Source of the DNA: an uncultured Clostridia bacterium
GTDB taxonomy: Bacteria; Bacillota; Clostridia; Christensenellales; Borkfalkiaceae
Reading direction: 5' to 3'
Assembly: GCA_934271065.1 (NCBI GenBank)
Contig: CAKQQQ010000006.1
Location: 1 to 64,000, forward strand
Length of the DNA stretch: 64,000 nucleotides
A program made the translations under genes and the position numbers. Positions 25,086 to 33,524 of this stretch are shown here, piece after piece. The notes below the pieces were generated by a model. It made no database searches and had not been told where the DNA came from. It was given only the letters and a program-made list of their open reading frames with translations. Within the stretch, counting starts at the first letter, position 1. Every line of letters starts with the position of its first letter.

Positions 25086-26681
25086 TCACGCCACTTCTAT
25101 AATTTTGGTTTTGTCTGTTTTTACAGGCTCATTGTCGGCATTCGGAACGCTCACCGTTCCAACGCAGTTATAGACTATCTTCACTCTCTGCGTTTTTATA
25201 CCGTCAATTTTTTCGGCTTCATAAACGATTATTTTCTCCACAAACGTTCTTATGATTTCGGCGTTCAGTTCTGTGATGTCGGAATACTTGTTTACCAACT
25301 TCATAAACCGATCCACGCTTTCGCCCTCTTCCCGAACGACAGATATTTCTTCTTTCAGCCTTTGAGCGGTTTGCTGTAATCCGTTCTGTTCCGCTTCATA
25401 CGTTGCCGTCATCTTTGCAAATCGCTCGTCGCTTATTTTACCCGAAACGTTATCTTCGTAAAGTTTCTGAATAATTCCGTCTATTTCGGCAATGCGTCTG
25501 ACAGCTTTGTCGAGCGACGCTTTGTTTTCGGCTCGCAATTTTTCGGTTTCTCTTAAAGAACGTTTCTTTGCCAAGTCTAAAAACTCGCTTTCGTGTTCTC
25601 TTGCAAATGCCGTTACTTGACGCAAATCCCGTAAAAGAATTTTCTCAATGTCCGCAAGTCTTATGAAGTGTGACGTGCAGAAATATTTGCGCTTCTTTCG
25701 ATAAACCGAACATACAAAATAATCTTTTTGGTGCGGATCACGTTGTCTGCGTAAATATAGCCTATGTCCGCAATCTCCGCAAAACAACATTCCCGACAAT
25801 GCGTTCGGTTCGCCAAGACTGTCAAGGCGACGTTTCCCTTCTCGGATTTTCTGCACCGCCCAAAACGTTTCTTCGTCGATGATCGGCTCTTGCGTATCCT
25901 TGAAAATCTGCCATTCATCGGAAGGTAACAAGATAACCTTTTTCGACTTAAACGATTTCTTCTTCGTCTTGAAATTTACCGTCCACCCAAGATATTCCCA
26001 ATAACCGAGTATTGCTCCAACCGTTTGGTCTGCCCACGCTTCGGGCATTTCGTTCGCTCTTATCGTAACCTTTCTGCCCATTTTCTTAGCGTGTATTTTC
26101 GGCGTATCGACACCTTCGTCCGTCAATATCCGTGAGATTTGCGTCGGACCGAAGCCCTGCATACAAAGTCCGAATATTCTTCTTACAACCGTTGCCGCTT
26201 CTTCGTCAATAAGCCACTTGTTCTTATCGTTCGGATCTTTTATATCGCCGTTCTCTGCCGAGTTCTGTTTTCTGATAACGACAAGATCGCCGTGCTTGAT
26301 ACCGATGTCAATCATACTATCGCCGTGCGTATGAAGAATAAATAAGTCCCCACCGCCGAAAATCGCTCGCGGGAGCGTAACGCTTTCTTCTATCTGTTCC
26401 ACCGCGTCAACAGGCTGTCCGCACGCGATAGAACCGACGATAGGCGTGATTGCCACTCCGCTCGGTCGGAGCTTCGGCAACATATCTATATTGCCGAGCC
26501 TTGTCCGCTCTATCCTGCCGCTGTTTTCAAGCGCAAGGATATACGTTCTTACAAGGTTAAGCGAACTCATATTCAATGCTTTCATTACCTCTCTGAAACT
26601 TGGCGATTTGCCTTTTCTCTTTTGGTAGTCGATAATGAATTTTTCCATATTGTCCAATGTCGTCGTGTTGAGCGTTCTCAT
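25086..26681 (-). CDS. In-frame chimera: LexA-like N-half fused to serine recombinase C-part
   Basis: The 531-residue product has residues 1-147 that are LexA-like: a winged helix (SFREVMKALNMSSLNLVRTY), a cleavage region IACGQP, catalytic Ser122 in GDSM and GDLVVIRKQ. The sequence stops before the catalytic Lys. From residue 148 (KDPNDKNKW) it is the middle and end of a large serine recombinase: Recombinase domain, zinc ribbon (CGDCGHRL with a later C and TSHF), coiled coil and C-terminal tail. The resolvase catalytic domain is absent. Neither parent activity should survive, although DNA binding by both halves might. AAGAGGT precedes the ATG, and a good promoter and palindromic operators lie upstream, so expression is likely. 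Confidence 0.85.
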   Translation of the reverse strand: MRTLNTTTLDNMEKFIIDYQKRKGKSPSFREVMKALNMSSLNLVRTYILALENSGRIERTRLGNIDMLPKLRPSGVAITPIVGSIACGQPVDAVEQIEESVTLPRAIFGGGDLFILHTHGDSMIDIGIKHGDLVVIRKQNSAENGDIKDPNDKNKWLIDEEAATVVRRIFGLCMQGFGPTQISRILTDEGVDTPKIHAKKMGRKVTIRANEMPEAWADQTVGAILGYWEYLGWTVNFKTKKKSFKSKKVILLPSDEWQIFKDTQEPIIDEETFWAVQKIREGKRRLDSLGEPNALSGMLFCGDCGHRLYLRRQRDPHQKDYFVCSVYRKKRKYFCTSHFIRLADIEKILLRDLRQVTAFAREHESEFLDLAKKRSLRETEKLRAENKASLDKAVRRIAEIDGIIQKLYEDNVSGKISDERFAKMTATYEAEQNGLQQTAQRLKEEISVVREEGESVDRFMKLVNKYSDITELNAEIIRTFVEKIIVYEAEKIDGIKTQRVKIVYNCVGTVSVPNADNEPVKTDKTKIIEVA

Positions 26682-26705
26682 CCGTAGTACCTCTTTTTAC
26701 TAAAC

Positions 26706-26720
26706 TGAACTTTGCGTTCA
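26706..26720 (-). promoter_or_regulatory. Palindromic operator, LexA-box-like
   Basis: TGAAC, five bases, GTTCA. It resembles the Bacillota LexA box (GAAC-N4-GTTC) but with a five-base spacer. It lies about 10-25 bases downstream of the predicted transcription start of the LexA chimera gene. Confidence 0.5.
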
Positions 26721-26737
26721 ATTTAGATTGTAGCCGT

Positions 26738-26766
26738 ATTATATCATAAAAGACTATCTATTTCAA
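26738..26766 (-). promoter_or_regulatory. Promoter of the LexA/recombinase chimera gene
   Basis: Minus strand TTGAAA (26761-26766), 17 bases, TATAAT (26738-26743). Confidence 0.75.
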
Positions 26767-26771
26767 ATTTT

Positions 26772-26793
26772 CAATTCCAAATATTTGGCATTG
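26772..26793. promoter_or_regulatory. 22-bp palindrome upstream of the promoter
   Basis: CAAT, one base, CCAAATATTTGG, one base, ATTG: a near-perfect dyad ending six bases before the -35. It is a plausible site for an activator or repressor such as the adjacent WYL protein; the binder is unknown. Confidence 0.4.
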
Positions 26794-26837
26794 AAAGGTT
26801 TTTTCAAAAGTTTTTTTGTGAGCAGATAAAAAAATAT

Positions 26838-26857
26838 GCTCCCGCAAAAGCGAGAGC
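26838..26857 (-). terminator. Terminator of the WYL regulator gene
   Basis: GCTCCCGC (26838-26845) and GCGAGAGC (26850-26857) around AAAA. On the minus strand a T-rich run follows. Confidence 0.75.
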
Positions 26858-26877
26858 AACAATTTGTTAATGTTTGA

Positions 26878-27855
26878 TTAGTATTCTTCCTTGATTTTCG
26901 CAACGAAATTATTAAATTCATCCAATACTTTTCTTGGAGATCTGATTTTCACTTTACCTTGCGTTCCGACAATCCACGCAAAAAGCGTTTTTGACACTTG
27001 AACGCTTACGTCAACGGAATATACGTTGTCATCAACCTTGCGTATCCGTATATCGTCGCCGAACCTGTCAAACATATCCGAAAGTATGCTCGGCTCGAAC
27101 AACAGCGTTACGTTGCAAAGCTCCCCTCCAAACATAGAGAACACTTGCTTTCTGTATTCGTCGGTGTTGAACTTTTCATATTCGGGGTGCGGCTCGCGCT
27201 CGGTTTCATCCACCTTTACGTCGTCCATTTTGTCAAGGCGATACGTTACAAGATCCGCATACCCGTTAGAAAAACATAGTAAATAATAATTATCCTTATT
27301 CCACACCATATAGGCAGGACTGACAACGTATCTCTTGCCATCTTTCCTATACACCTTTTTATGCTTGTCGTCGTAGTCGAAATACAGGAACGATATTTTC
27401 TTGTTCTCGTTGATAGCTCTTTCTATTGAGTCCACGTTGTATATAAGAGAACTGCTCCCCTTTCTGCTTTTTTCAAACGAAATAATGTGCTTTGATACAC
27501 TCTCCGCCTGATGAGAACACAGAAAGCTCGAAAGCCTTTCTACAAGTGCTTTCTTTTGCGTAGCCGGGAGTTTTGAAGCGTTGACCGCGTCTGCAAGCAT
27601 AACTACTTCCGCAGTTTCTATCGGACGGCTTACAACGTAATAATAGTAATACTTTTTCTTGTAGGACAACACCTCATATCCATATTCATTTAATACGGCT
27701 ATGTCGTCTGCAATCACCTTACGCATTACGCTTATCCCACGCTTTGCAAGTTCTTCCCTTATCTCGTCTGCGTTCATTGCGTGGTTTTCATCGGTGTTCT
27801 TGCTTAAAATATCCCACAAAAGAAGCAGTTTGATTTTGTTGTTTTCGTTAGCCAT
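26878..27855 (-). CDS. WYL-domain transcription regulator
   Basis: The 325-residue product has an N-terminal helix-turn-helix of the DeoR/HTH_11 type (MNADEIREELAKRGISVMRK) and a WYL domain near residues 140-215 (ISFLYFDYDD, YVVSPAYMVWNKDNYYLLCF, LVTYRLDKMDDV). A C-terminal extension (WCX) follows. WYL proteins sense nucleic acids or nucleotides and control mobile-element and defence genes. AGGAGC precedes the ATG, and a terminator follows the gene. It sits between the two chimeric genes and is the only intact gene of the element. Confidence 0.88.
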   Translation of the reverse strand: MANENNKIKLLLLWDILSKNTDENHAMNADEIREELAKRGISVMRKVIADDIAVLNEYGYEVLSYKKKYYYYYVVSRPIETAEVVMLADAVNASKLPATQKKALVERLSSFLCSHQAESVSKHIISFEKSRKGSSSLIYNVDSIERAINENKKISFLYFDYDDKHKKVYRKDGKRYVVSPAYMVWNKDNYYLLCFSNGYADLVTYRLDKMDDVKVDETEREPHPEYEKFNTDEYRKQVFSMFGGELCNVTLLFEPSILSDMFDRFGDDIRIRKVDDNVYSVDVSVQVSKTLFAWIVGTQGKVKIRSPRKVLDEFNNFVAKIKEEY

Positions 27856-27941
27856 ATCCGCTCCTGTAAATTAAAATATCGCCTTTTAGAATTTGAGCCG
27901 TCCGCATTTGACTACGAACGGCTCGTTGTTATTATGCCATC

Positions 27942-30701
27942 TTATTTCTTCTTAGTAAACAATGCTTTGATTTTTGCTCCGAGAGTATTGAAGAAGTTTC
28001 CGATTGCCGTAAAGCCTTTCTTCAAAGCAACGCCCAAGTCTGCAAACGTCTTTTTCTTGACTGCAAACCAGAAGATTGCAAATCCGCCGATTCCTGCAAG
28101 CAGCACCGAACCGATTACGATACCTGCAATCGCGCCGCCCGAAAGTCCTTTCTTTGCCGCGGGAGCATCTTCATACACAGCCGTAAGGGTTTTTTCTGCT
28201 GATACTGTAAATTTATAACTCTTTTCGGTGCTGACGATTTCTCCGCTTTCGTCTTTCCAGCCTTTGAATACTTTGCCTTCTTTATCTTCTGCCGTTACGG
28301 TTACGCTTTCGCCATATTTTGCCGTAGGCGCGCTCGACGTTCCGTCTGTCACCGTTATGTTGTAAATAACGTCTTTGTACGTTGCTTCCATTGTCACGTT
28401 GCTTGCAGGCATTTCGAAAGTAACCGTCGATTTTGCCAAATCTTCGTTGGACAAGGTAATTCCCGTAACAACCCACTTATCGAACTCTTTTCCCGTTGCA
28501 GGCGCATTTGCCGTCACGGTGACTTCATCTTGATATTTTGCCGTAGGTGCGTTCGACGTTCCATTTGTCACCGTTATATTGTAAATAATATCATCAAACA
28601 AAGCAGTCAATACAACGTCCTTTTCGGGCATAGTGAACGTAATTTCCTGTTTCATTACGTCCGCCGCAGGAATGGTAACGCCTTCATAAACCCATTTCTT
28701 GAACGACTTGCCCGTAGGTATCGTAACTGTCACGGTAACGCTTGTTCCGCTTTTGTGTTTGGTAACGGTTTCGCCGTTGCCGTCAACAACGGTAACAGTA
28801 TTCAGTCTTACGTGAACGGCAACAGAATTGCTTGCTGCGGTGGTAGTGGTTGCTTTATAGCGAACGTAATACGTTCCTTCGGCAAGACCGGTTGTTTCAG
28901 TATCCGTACAAGGTTTGGGTGAAGTGAACTCCGTATCGGTGGAGTATTCCATATCGGCGGTCGTTCCCGTTATCTTGCCGTCCGTTGCGCCTTCATCCGA
29001 CGGAGCAATGCCTTTCAATCCCGAAGGCGGAGTTTTTGTGCCTTGGACAATTTTAAACGTCTTTGAAACAGGAGCAGTGATTTGATAATTTCCGCCGTCC
29101 TTATCACTTACAGTCATCGTTGCCGTACCGATTTCTTTGTTGCGTTCATAAGACACAGAATATTCGCTTGCGTCTAATACGCTTAACGAAACTTTATCCT
29201 TGACGGTATGCGAAGGTGTAATGGCGTAACCCGTATATTCATACGTATCTTTTTCAATCGTTAACTCCACTTCAATAGGACGACGTGCGATTTCCCATTC
29301 AACCGTTTTCGGCGCAGTCGTTCCGTCAGACCATTTATAACCTGTCTTAAGAGTCAGTGTTGCCGTATATTTTCCTGCATATATTTTTCTGCCGTTCTGT
29401 ACGGTATAGGCTACGTTTGCAGGAATTCCGTCTTGCTCAGACTTGTTGAAAACAAGCCCTTTAATTCCTTCAGGACAATCAACGAGCGTACCCGAAATGA
29501 TGTCATATTTGGCATTTTCAAAGCCTACAGTCATTCCGTAATTTGTCGTTTTCAATGTACCGACAGGGATTTCTATCCACAAGGATTCAGCCTTCGCTTC
29601 CGTAGGTGTTCCGCTTATGGTAATCGTCATTTCGGTAGCATTGTCCGCAACGTCCGCTTTCACCTTTGCGGAAAGACCTTTCGGCATATTCCTGAACCAC
29701 GCCGTTACGTCCGTATCTTTTGCAATCGCCTTGAACGTATCGCCCGTAAGCGTAAGTTTTACATCTTGTTCCGTCAAAGTCGCGTCTGTAATTCCGTTTA
29801 TTGTAACGTCGTCCGCAACGGCAGAGGCAACCGTGGTATCGCCGTAAACGAAACGCCACAAACGAAGACCGTATTTTTCGAATGGATCATATTTGAATAT
29901 CCCTGACCCTGCTGTTGTTTCATCGCCTTTTGTTCCGGCTTCCACATTTGTATTCGTTCCGAGTTTTGCACAAATAGGCACAGTATAAAAGGTGCTTGCG
30001 AATGTTATGCTGCCTCCTGTTGCTAAATCAAATATATGATTCTCACTGTACCATATTGCGGGATAACTTCCCTTAAGATAAACCGTAGAACTACCCAACA
30101 GCTCCAAAAAGGCTTCTTCTCCGCACGAAAAGACTTTTTCTCGTGATTCTGCCGTTACCACGCTATTTTTTATAGTTATTTTTTGATTGCCTGAGCTTAC
30201 AAAAGCAGCCGTACCGCTTTTGTCAACAGAAGACATAATTTTTACGGTACTATCTGTAATCTCAATTCCGGTATGATTTGTAGGTGGAGAATTATAACGA
30301 CTGTAAAGTCCGTAAAAACCCCCGTTTACTTCGACGTTTGCATTATCGTGTATCTTGATAGCGCCTTTTTCTGACAAAATTCCCCGAGACGCGCCTCCGT
30401 TAATGAAATCAACGGTTACCTTTCCCGAATCGGAAATATCTATAACACCATTTTGGGCATAGATAATCCCGTTTACGGAATTAGCCGCTAACCCCTTTCC
30501 GGTTGTCAGATTGCCCGACTGCATAAGTTCGGTAATATATTTCTGTATTACGATGGGCGACAGTTCCTCAAGCTCGTACTCGCCCAACTTTACCTTCAAG
30601 TGCTTTTCGATAATCTCCGAATATCTTTCGCACGTTTTCGTTTTAGACGAAGGCTCTATGTAATTCGCAAACCATACGTCCAACCATTCTTTGTATTTCA
30701 T
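27942..30701 (-). CDS. In-frame chimera: integrase N-terminal domain fused to a surface protein
   Basis: Residues 1-79 of the 919 match the SAM-like DNA-binding domain of tyrosine recombinases (KYKEWLDVWFANYIEPSS, LSPIVIQKYITELMQSG, LAANSVNG). From about residue 80 it becomes an extracellular-type protein: beta-helix-like repeats (YAQNGVIDISDSGKVTV), Ig-like domains, then repeated InlB/Flg_new-like modules (VTVTANAPATGKEFDKW). A C-terminal transmembrane segment and a Lys-rich tail end it. The surface part has lost its signal peptide and the integrase its catalytic domain. AAAGGAG precedes the ATG at 30701; a longer start at 30749 lacks one. Confidence 0.82.
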   Translation of the reverse strand: MKYKEWLDVWFANYIEPSSKTKTCERYSEIIEKHLKVKLGEYELEELSPIVIQKYITELMQSGNLTTGKGLAANSVNGIIYAQNGVIDISDSGKVTVDFINGGASRGILSEKGAIKIHDNANVEVNGGFYGLYSRYNSPPTNHTGIEITDSTVKIMSSVDKSGTAAFVSSGNQKITIKNSVVTAESREKVFSCGEEAFLELLGSSTVYLKGSYPAIWYSENHIFDLATGGSITFASTFYTVPICAKLGTNTNVEAGTKGDETTAGSGIFKYDPFEKYGLRLWRFVYGDTTVASAVADDVTINGITDATLTEQDVKLTLTGDTFKAIAKDTDVTAWFRNMPKGLSAKVKADVADNATEMTITISGTPTEAKAESLWIEIPVGTLKTTNYGMTVGFENAKYDIISGTLVDCPEGIKGLVFNKSEQDGIPANVAYTVQNGRKIYAGKYTATLTLKTGYKWSDGTTAPKTVEWEIARRPIEVELTIEKDTYEYTGYAITPSHTVKDKVSLSVLDASEYSVSYERNKEIGTATMTVSDKDGGNYQITAPVSKTFKIVQGTKTPPSGLKGIAPSDEGATDGKITGTTADMEYSTDTEFTSPKPCTDTETTGLAEGTYYVRYKATTTTAASNSVAVHVRLNTVTVVDGNGETVTKHKSGTSVTVTVTIPTGKSFKKWVYEGVTIPAADVMKQEITFTMPEKDVVLTALFDDIIYNITVTNGTSNAPTAKYQDEVTVTANAPATGKEFDKWVVTGITLSNEDLAKSTVTFEMPASNVTMEATYKDVIYNITVTDGTSSAPTAKYGESVTVTAEDKEGKVFKGWKDESGEIVSTEKSYKFTVSAEKTLTAVYEDAPAAKKGLSGGAIAGIVIGSVLLAGIGGFAIFWFAVKKKTFADLGVALKKGFTAIGNFFNTLGAKIKALFTKKK

Positions 30702-30783
30702 TGAAAACTCCTTTCGATTTACTGTTAATATTATATTTTTTCTCACCATAAATAGGAAATCACCCCTCGAAACGGTATAAAAA

Positions 30784-30813
30784 AAGAGAGAACATTTATC
30801 CTTGTTCTCTCTT
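30784..30813. terminator. Bidirectional terminator near the right end of the element
   Basis: AAGAGAGAACA (30784-30794) and TGTTCTCTCTT (30803-30813), a perfect 11-bp stem with T-rich tails on both strands. It would stop readthrough from the truncated BspA-type gene. Confidence 0.75.
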
Positions 30814-30834
30814 ATGTTTTTTATATTAAATTAA

Positions 30835-30868
30835 AAAGTTGGATGTTCTTTTACGAATATCCAACTTT
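30835..30868 (-). terminator. Hairpin at the end of the truncated BspA-type frame
   Basis: AAAGTTGGAT (30835-30844) pairs with ATCCAACTTT (30859-30868). It overlaps the stop codon (30867-30869) that the truncated frame reaches inside the element. Confidence 0.6.
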
Positions 30869-32177
30869 AAGCTATCATTTGAAGGCTGTTTTCTATTTTA
30901 TTTGGTATTTTTTGTTGTGTTTTTCGGAAATCCCTTTCACTATTGATTGCAGAGTCGCCGATAGAAGTAACGCTGTTCGGAATGATAATACTTGTAAGTC
31001 CGTTACAACCCTTGAATGCGCTATCGCCGATAGAAGTAACGCCGTCGGGGATTGTTACGCTTGTAAGTTTATCGCAATTGTAAAATGCTTTGTTCCCTAT
31101 AGAAGTTACGCAATCGGGGATAACGACTGAAGTTGCGGTTTTATCTTGCAGAGCCGTAATTTCACAAGCGGTTGTTGAAGACTTGAAGTTAAAGACGGAC
31201 ATTTCGTCTTTAGCCTTAAACTTTGCGTATACGTCGCATTCAACCGTAAATTCGTATCGTTTAGACGACGATAGTAAGGTTTCGCCGTTAAACCAGCCTA
31301 TAAATTCGCAACCTAAATATTCCGTCGCCAACCCTTTTATAGGCGAGCCGTATTTTATAGTCGCTGCGTTTGTAATTTCGCCGTAAGCCGAGTTTGCGTT
31401 AGATATAGCGTAAACGTTTCGCTTATAATACATCTTTAATATAAGGCTTCCGTCGCCCGCAATCGAACCGCTCGGCACGCTTTCGTTCTCATCAAAAGTA
31501 AAATGTTCGTAGGCTTTTTGCTCCGCAGACGCGATTGCGCCGGACGTGCCTTGTAAATCGCTCGTTTCGCATAAAGTATAATTATCGTCTTCGAGATTTT
31601 CTTTATAGTATTCAACTTTATACGGCGTGTTCGTATTAGCCGACCAAGTCGCTTTTATAGTGGTGTTTCGGGTTATCGGTTGTGTAAAATCATAGTCCCA
31701 TTCTATAAGCGTATATCCCGCTTTCGTCGTTTCGGGCGCGGTAATTACCGTTCCTTCTTCTATTTGTCGACTATCTAAAATCGTTCCGCCGTTCGTGTCG
31801 AAAACAACCGAATACATAGGTTTACGACGAACGGTAACTTCATATACGGTTTCAGGTTCGCCGTCAATCGTTTCTATAACGTAAACTTTATTATCCCCGA
31901 TATCCAACGGGATAGTCTTGGCGGTAACTTGTTGACTTCCGTAAATATCGAGAGATACGATAAATTTCGTAAGCCCTACCGTTTCTATTTCTTTTATAAA
32001 CGAAAACGATTCGGTATCGTTACTTACTTTGCCGTAAACTTTATCGCCGTTTACGGTAAGGGTTTTGAAAGATAGTTTATTTTCGGGCTTTGGTTTTGCG
32101 TTGCCGCAACCGCTTACAAGGAACAGCGCGTACAGCGAGAGCGTCAGGCATAAAACCGACAGTAAAAGCTTTTTCAT
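30867..32177 (-). pseudogene. BspA-type leucine-rich repeat lipoprotein gene, 5' part
   Basis: The open frame has 436 codons. It encodes a lipoprotein signal (lipobox VSGC near residue 24), a beta-rich region, a Flg_new/InlB-like module (VVFDTNGGTILDSRQI), a MucBP-like stretch (YKVEYYKENL) and three BspA-type leucine-rich repeats (TSVTIPDGVTSIGDSAF). The native gene ends at 30952; the last 26 residues (from INSERDF) are encoded by the inserted element. The missing repeats and native C terminus lie at 24398-25028. The 5' part keeps its own promoter (32248-32276), so a truncated lipoprotein may still be exported. Intact relatives are surface proteins of host-associated bacteria. Confidence 0.88.
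30928..30949 (-). repeat. Right terminal inverted repeat of the element
   Basis: Read on the minus strand: CAATCAATAG, TGAA, AGGGATTT. Flanked outside by CA at 30950-30951. Confidence 0.85.
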
Positions 32178-32247
32178 TTTTATATTATCTCCATTTTGTT
32201 AAAAGCGTCACGATAACGCAACGCGTTAAATTATATTACTTCCATGA

Positions 32248-32276
32248 ATTATACTACTTAAATACTTAATTTGCAA
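32248..32276 (-). promoter_or_regulatory. Promoter of the BspA-type gene
   Basis: Minus strand TTGCAA (32271-32276), 17 bases, TATAAT (32248-32253). Confidence 0.7.
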
Positions 32277-32344
32277 CCGTCCGACCTAAAAAGATAAATT
32301 TTATTACGCCATAAATAATACGGGCGGGAAAAATAGATTTTCTT

Positions 32345-32380
32345 TTGACAAAAACGTTTATCTGTGGTATTATTTACCAC
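32345..32380 (+). promoter_or_regulatory. LysR gene promoter overlapped by a palindromic operator
   Basis: TTGACA (32345-32350), 17 bases, TATTAT (32368-32373). GTGGTA (32364-32369), five bases, TACCAC (32375-32380) is a perfect dyad lying over the -10, as expected for autorepression. Confidence 0.75.
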
Positions 32381-32413
32381 GGAAACGACGAAATTATATT
32401 GGAGACCTTTCAA

Positions 32414-33340
32414 ATGAATTTACAGTACCTTAAATACGCGGTGGAAGTGGCGTCGCGCGGCTCTATAAACAAAGCCGCCGAAGCCCTGTATATGGATCAA
32501 TCTAATATCAGTCGCTGTATTAAAGATCTCGAATCGTCGCTCGGCATAAGTATTTTCGAGCGGTCGTCGCGCGGAATTAAAGTGACGCCCAAAGGCGAAG
32601 AATTCCTGAAATACGCCAAAAACGTTCTCGCGCAGGTGGACGCGATAGAAAATATGTTCCTTAACGACGCCGCGGAAAAGACGAGATTTTCCGTTTCCGC
32701 GCCGAGAGCGGGATACGTCTGCGACGCGTTTACCACGTTCGCAAGCGCGCTGCCCGAATCCGAAGCGGCAGAGACCGTTTACGTCGAAACCGACGCGCAA
32801 AATACCGTAAAAAACGTACTCGAAGCGAATTACGGGCTCGGAATCGTCAGATACGCCGAACGCTACGACAAATATTACAAGGCGATGCTCGCCGACAAGG
32901 GGCTTGCCTGCGAACTGATAGCCGAATTCCGCTACGAACTTCTTACGAGCGCGAAATCCGACCTTGCGGAAAAAGACGACGTGACTTTCGCCGACCTTAA
33001 AGAAAAAACCGAAATCGCGACGGCGGAACTCGTCGCGTCGCCCTTCTCGCTTACGGACGCCGCAAAAGACGATTTTCCGCAGACCGACAGACGAGTATGC
33101 GTTTACGAACGCGCAAGCCTGTACGAACTGCTTGACAAAAACCCCGACTCGTTCGCCTGGTCGTCGCCGCTCCCCGCAAAAACGCTCGAACGATACGGGC
33201 TGGTTATGAAAAAATGCGCCGAGAACAAAAAAGTCTACAAGGATTTACTCGTGTATAAAAAGGACTACGACTTTACCGAGTCGGACAAGGCGTTCATTAC
33301 CGAACTTTGCAGAACGAAACGCGAAATTTTCAAAAAATAA
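32414..33340 (+). CDS. LysR-family transcription regulator
   Basis: The 308-residue product has the LysR N-terminal winged helix (YAVEVASRGSINKAAEALY, SNISRCIKDLESSLGISIF) and an effector domain that matches the family only weakly. The ATG at 32414 follows GGAG at normal spacing; an open frame upstream starts within the promoter and is excluded. The gene has its own consensus promoter with a dyad over the -10 and a strong terminator, and it lies immediately before rex. It may control the rex-adhE-hydrogenase operon, since ATACCA half-sites resembling its operator recur before rex, but that is inference. Confidence 0.87.
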   Translation: MNLQYLKYAVEVASRGSINKAAEALYMDQSNISRCIKDLESSLGISIFERSSRGIKVTPKGEEFLKYAKNVLAQVDAIENMFLNDAAEKTRFSVSAPRAGYVCDAFTTFASALPESEAAETVYVETDAQNTVKNVLEANYGLGIVRYAERYDKYYKAMLADKGLACELIAEFRYELLTSAKSDLAEKDDVTFADLKEKTEIATAELVASPFSLTDAAKDDFPQTDRRVCVYERASLYELLDKNPDSFAWSSPLPAKTLERYGLVMKKCAENKKVYKDLLVYKKDYDFTESDKAFITELCRTKREIFKK

Positions 33341-33373
33341 TCGGCTAAAATCAGCCACGAACAACTAAAACCG

Positions 33374-33414
33374 CAAGCCGAGAAAAAACGTATGATTTTC
33401 TCGGCTTGTTTTTT
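33374..33414 (+). terminator. Terminator of the LysR gene
   Basis: CAAGCCGAGAAAA (33374-33386) pairs with TTTTCTCGGCTTG (33396-33408), followed by six T. Confidence 0.9.
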
Positions 33415-33416
33415 CG

Positions 33417-33450
33417 ATATCGGTTATATCGATAAATACCATACCGATAT
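33417..33450. promoter_or_regulatory. Inverted repeat upstream of rex
   Basis: ATATCGGT (33417-33424) and ACCGATAT (33443-33450), with an inner TATCGATA and an ATACCA half-site. It lies 14 or more bases before the -35 of rex. No canonical Rex box (TTGTTAA-type) was found. Confidence 0.4.
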
Positions 33451-33463
33451 AAAAAATTAGCAA

Positions 33464-33492
33464 TTCACATACGCGAAAAAATGGTGTATAAT
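33464..33492 (+). promoter_or_regulatory. Promoter of the rex-adhE operon
   Basis: TTCACA (33464-33469), 17 bases, TATAAT (33487-33492), about 26 bases before the ribosome binding site. Confidence 0.75.
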
Positions 33493-33524
33493 GATTTCGT
33501 AAAGAAGTTATCAAGGAGACGCAG

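Larger units (their letters stand above)
25029..30949. mobile_element. 5.9-kb integrated element splitting the BspA-type gene
   Basis: Both ends carry a 22-bp inverted repeat (CAATCAATAG, four variable bases, AGGGATTT; 19 of 22 identical), and each end is flanked by CA (25027-25028 and 30950-30951). A copy joined as a circle would have a near-perfect palindrome around a central dinucleotide, the form of attP sites of large serine recombinases. Removal restores the interrupted gene exactly. The cargo is a LexA/recombinase chimera, a WYL regulator and an integrase/surface-protein chimera, all leftward. The recombinase 3' end lies 36 bases inside the left repeat. Without a catalytic resolvase domain the element is probably no longer self-mobile. 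Confidence 0.82.

Noticed and set aside
25029..30949. Insertion sequence with a DDE transposase
   Set aside because: The inverted repeats look like insertion-sequence ends, but no transposase is encoded, the duplication is only two bases, and a serine recombinase remnant lies at one end.
33400..33520. Canonical Rex operator before rex
   Set aside because: I looked for TTGTTAA or TTGTGAA with the matching inverted half and found only unrelated dyads.
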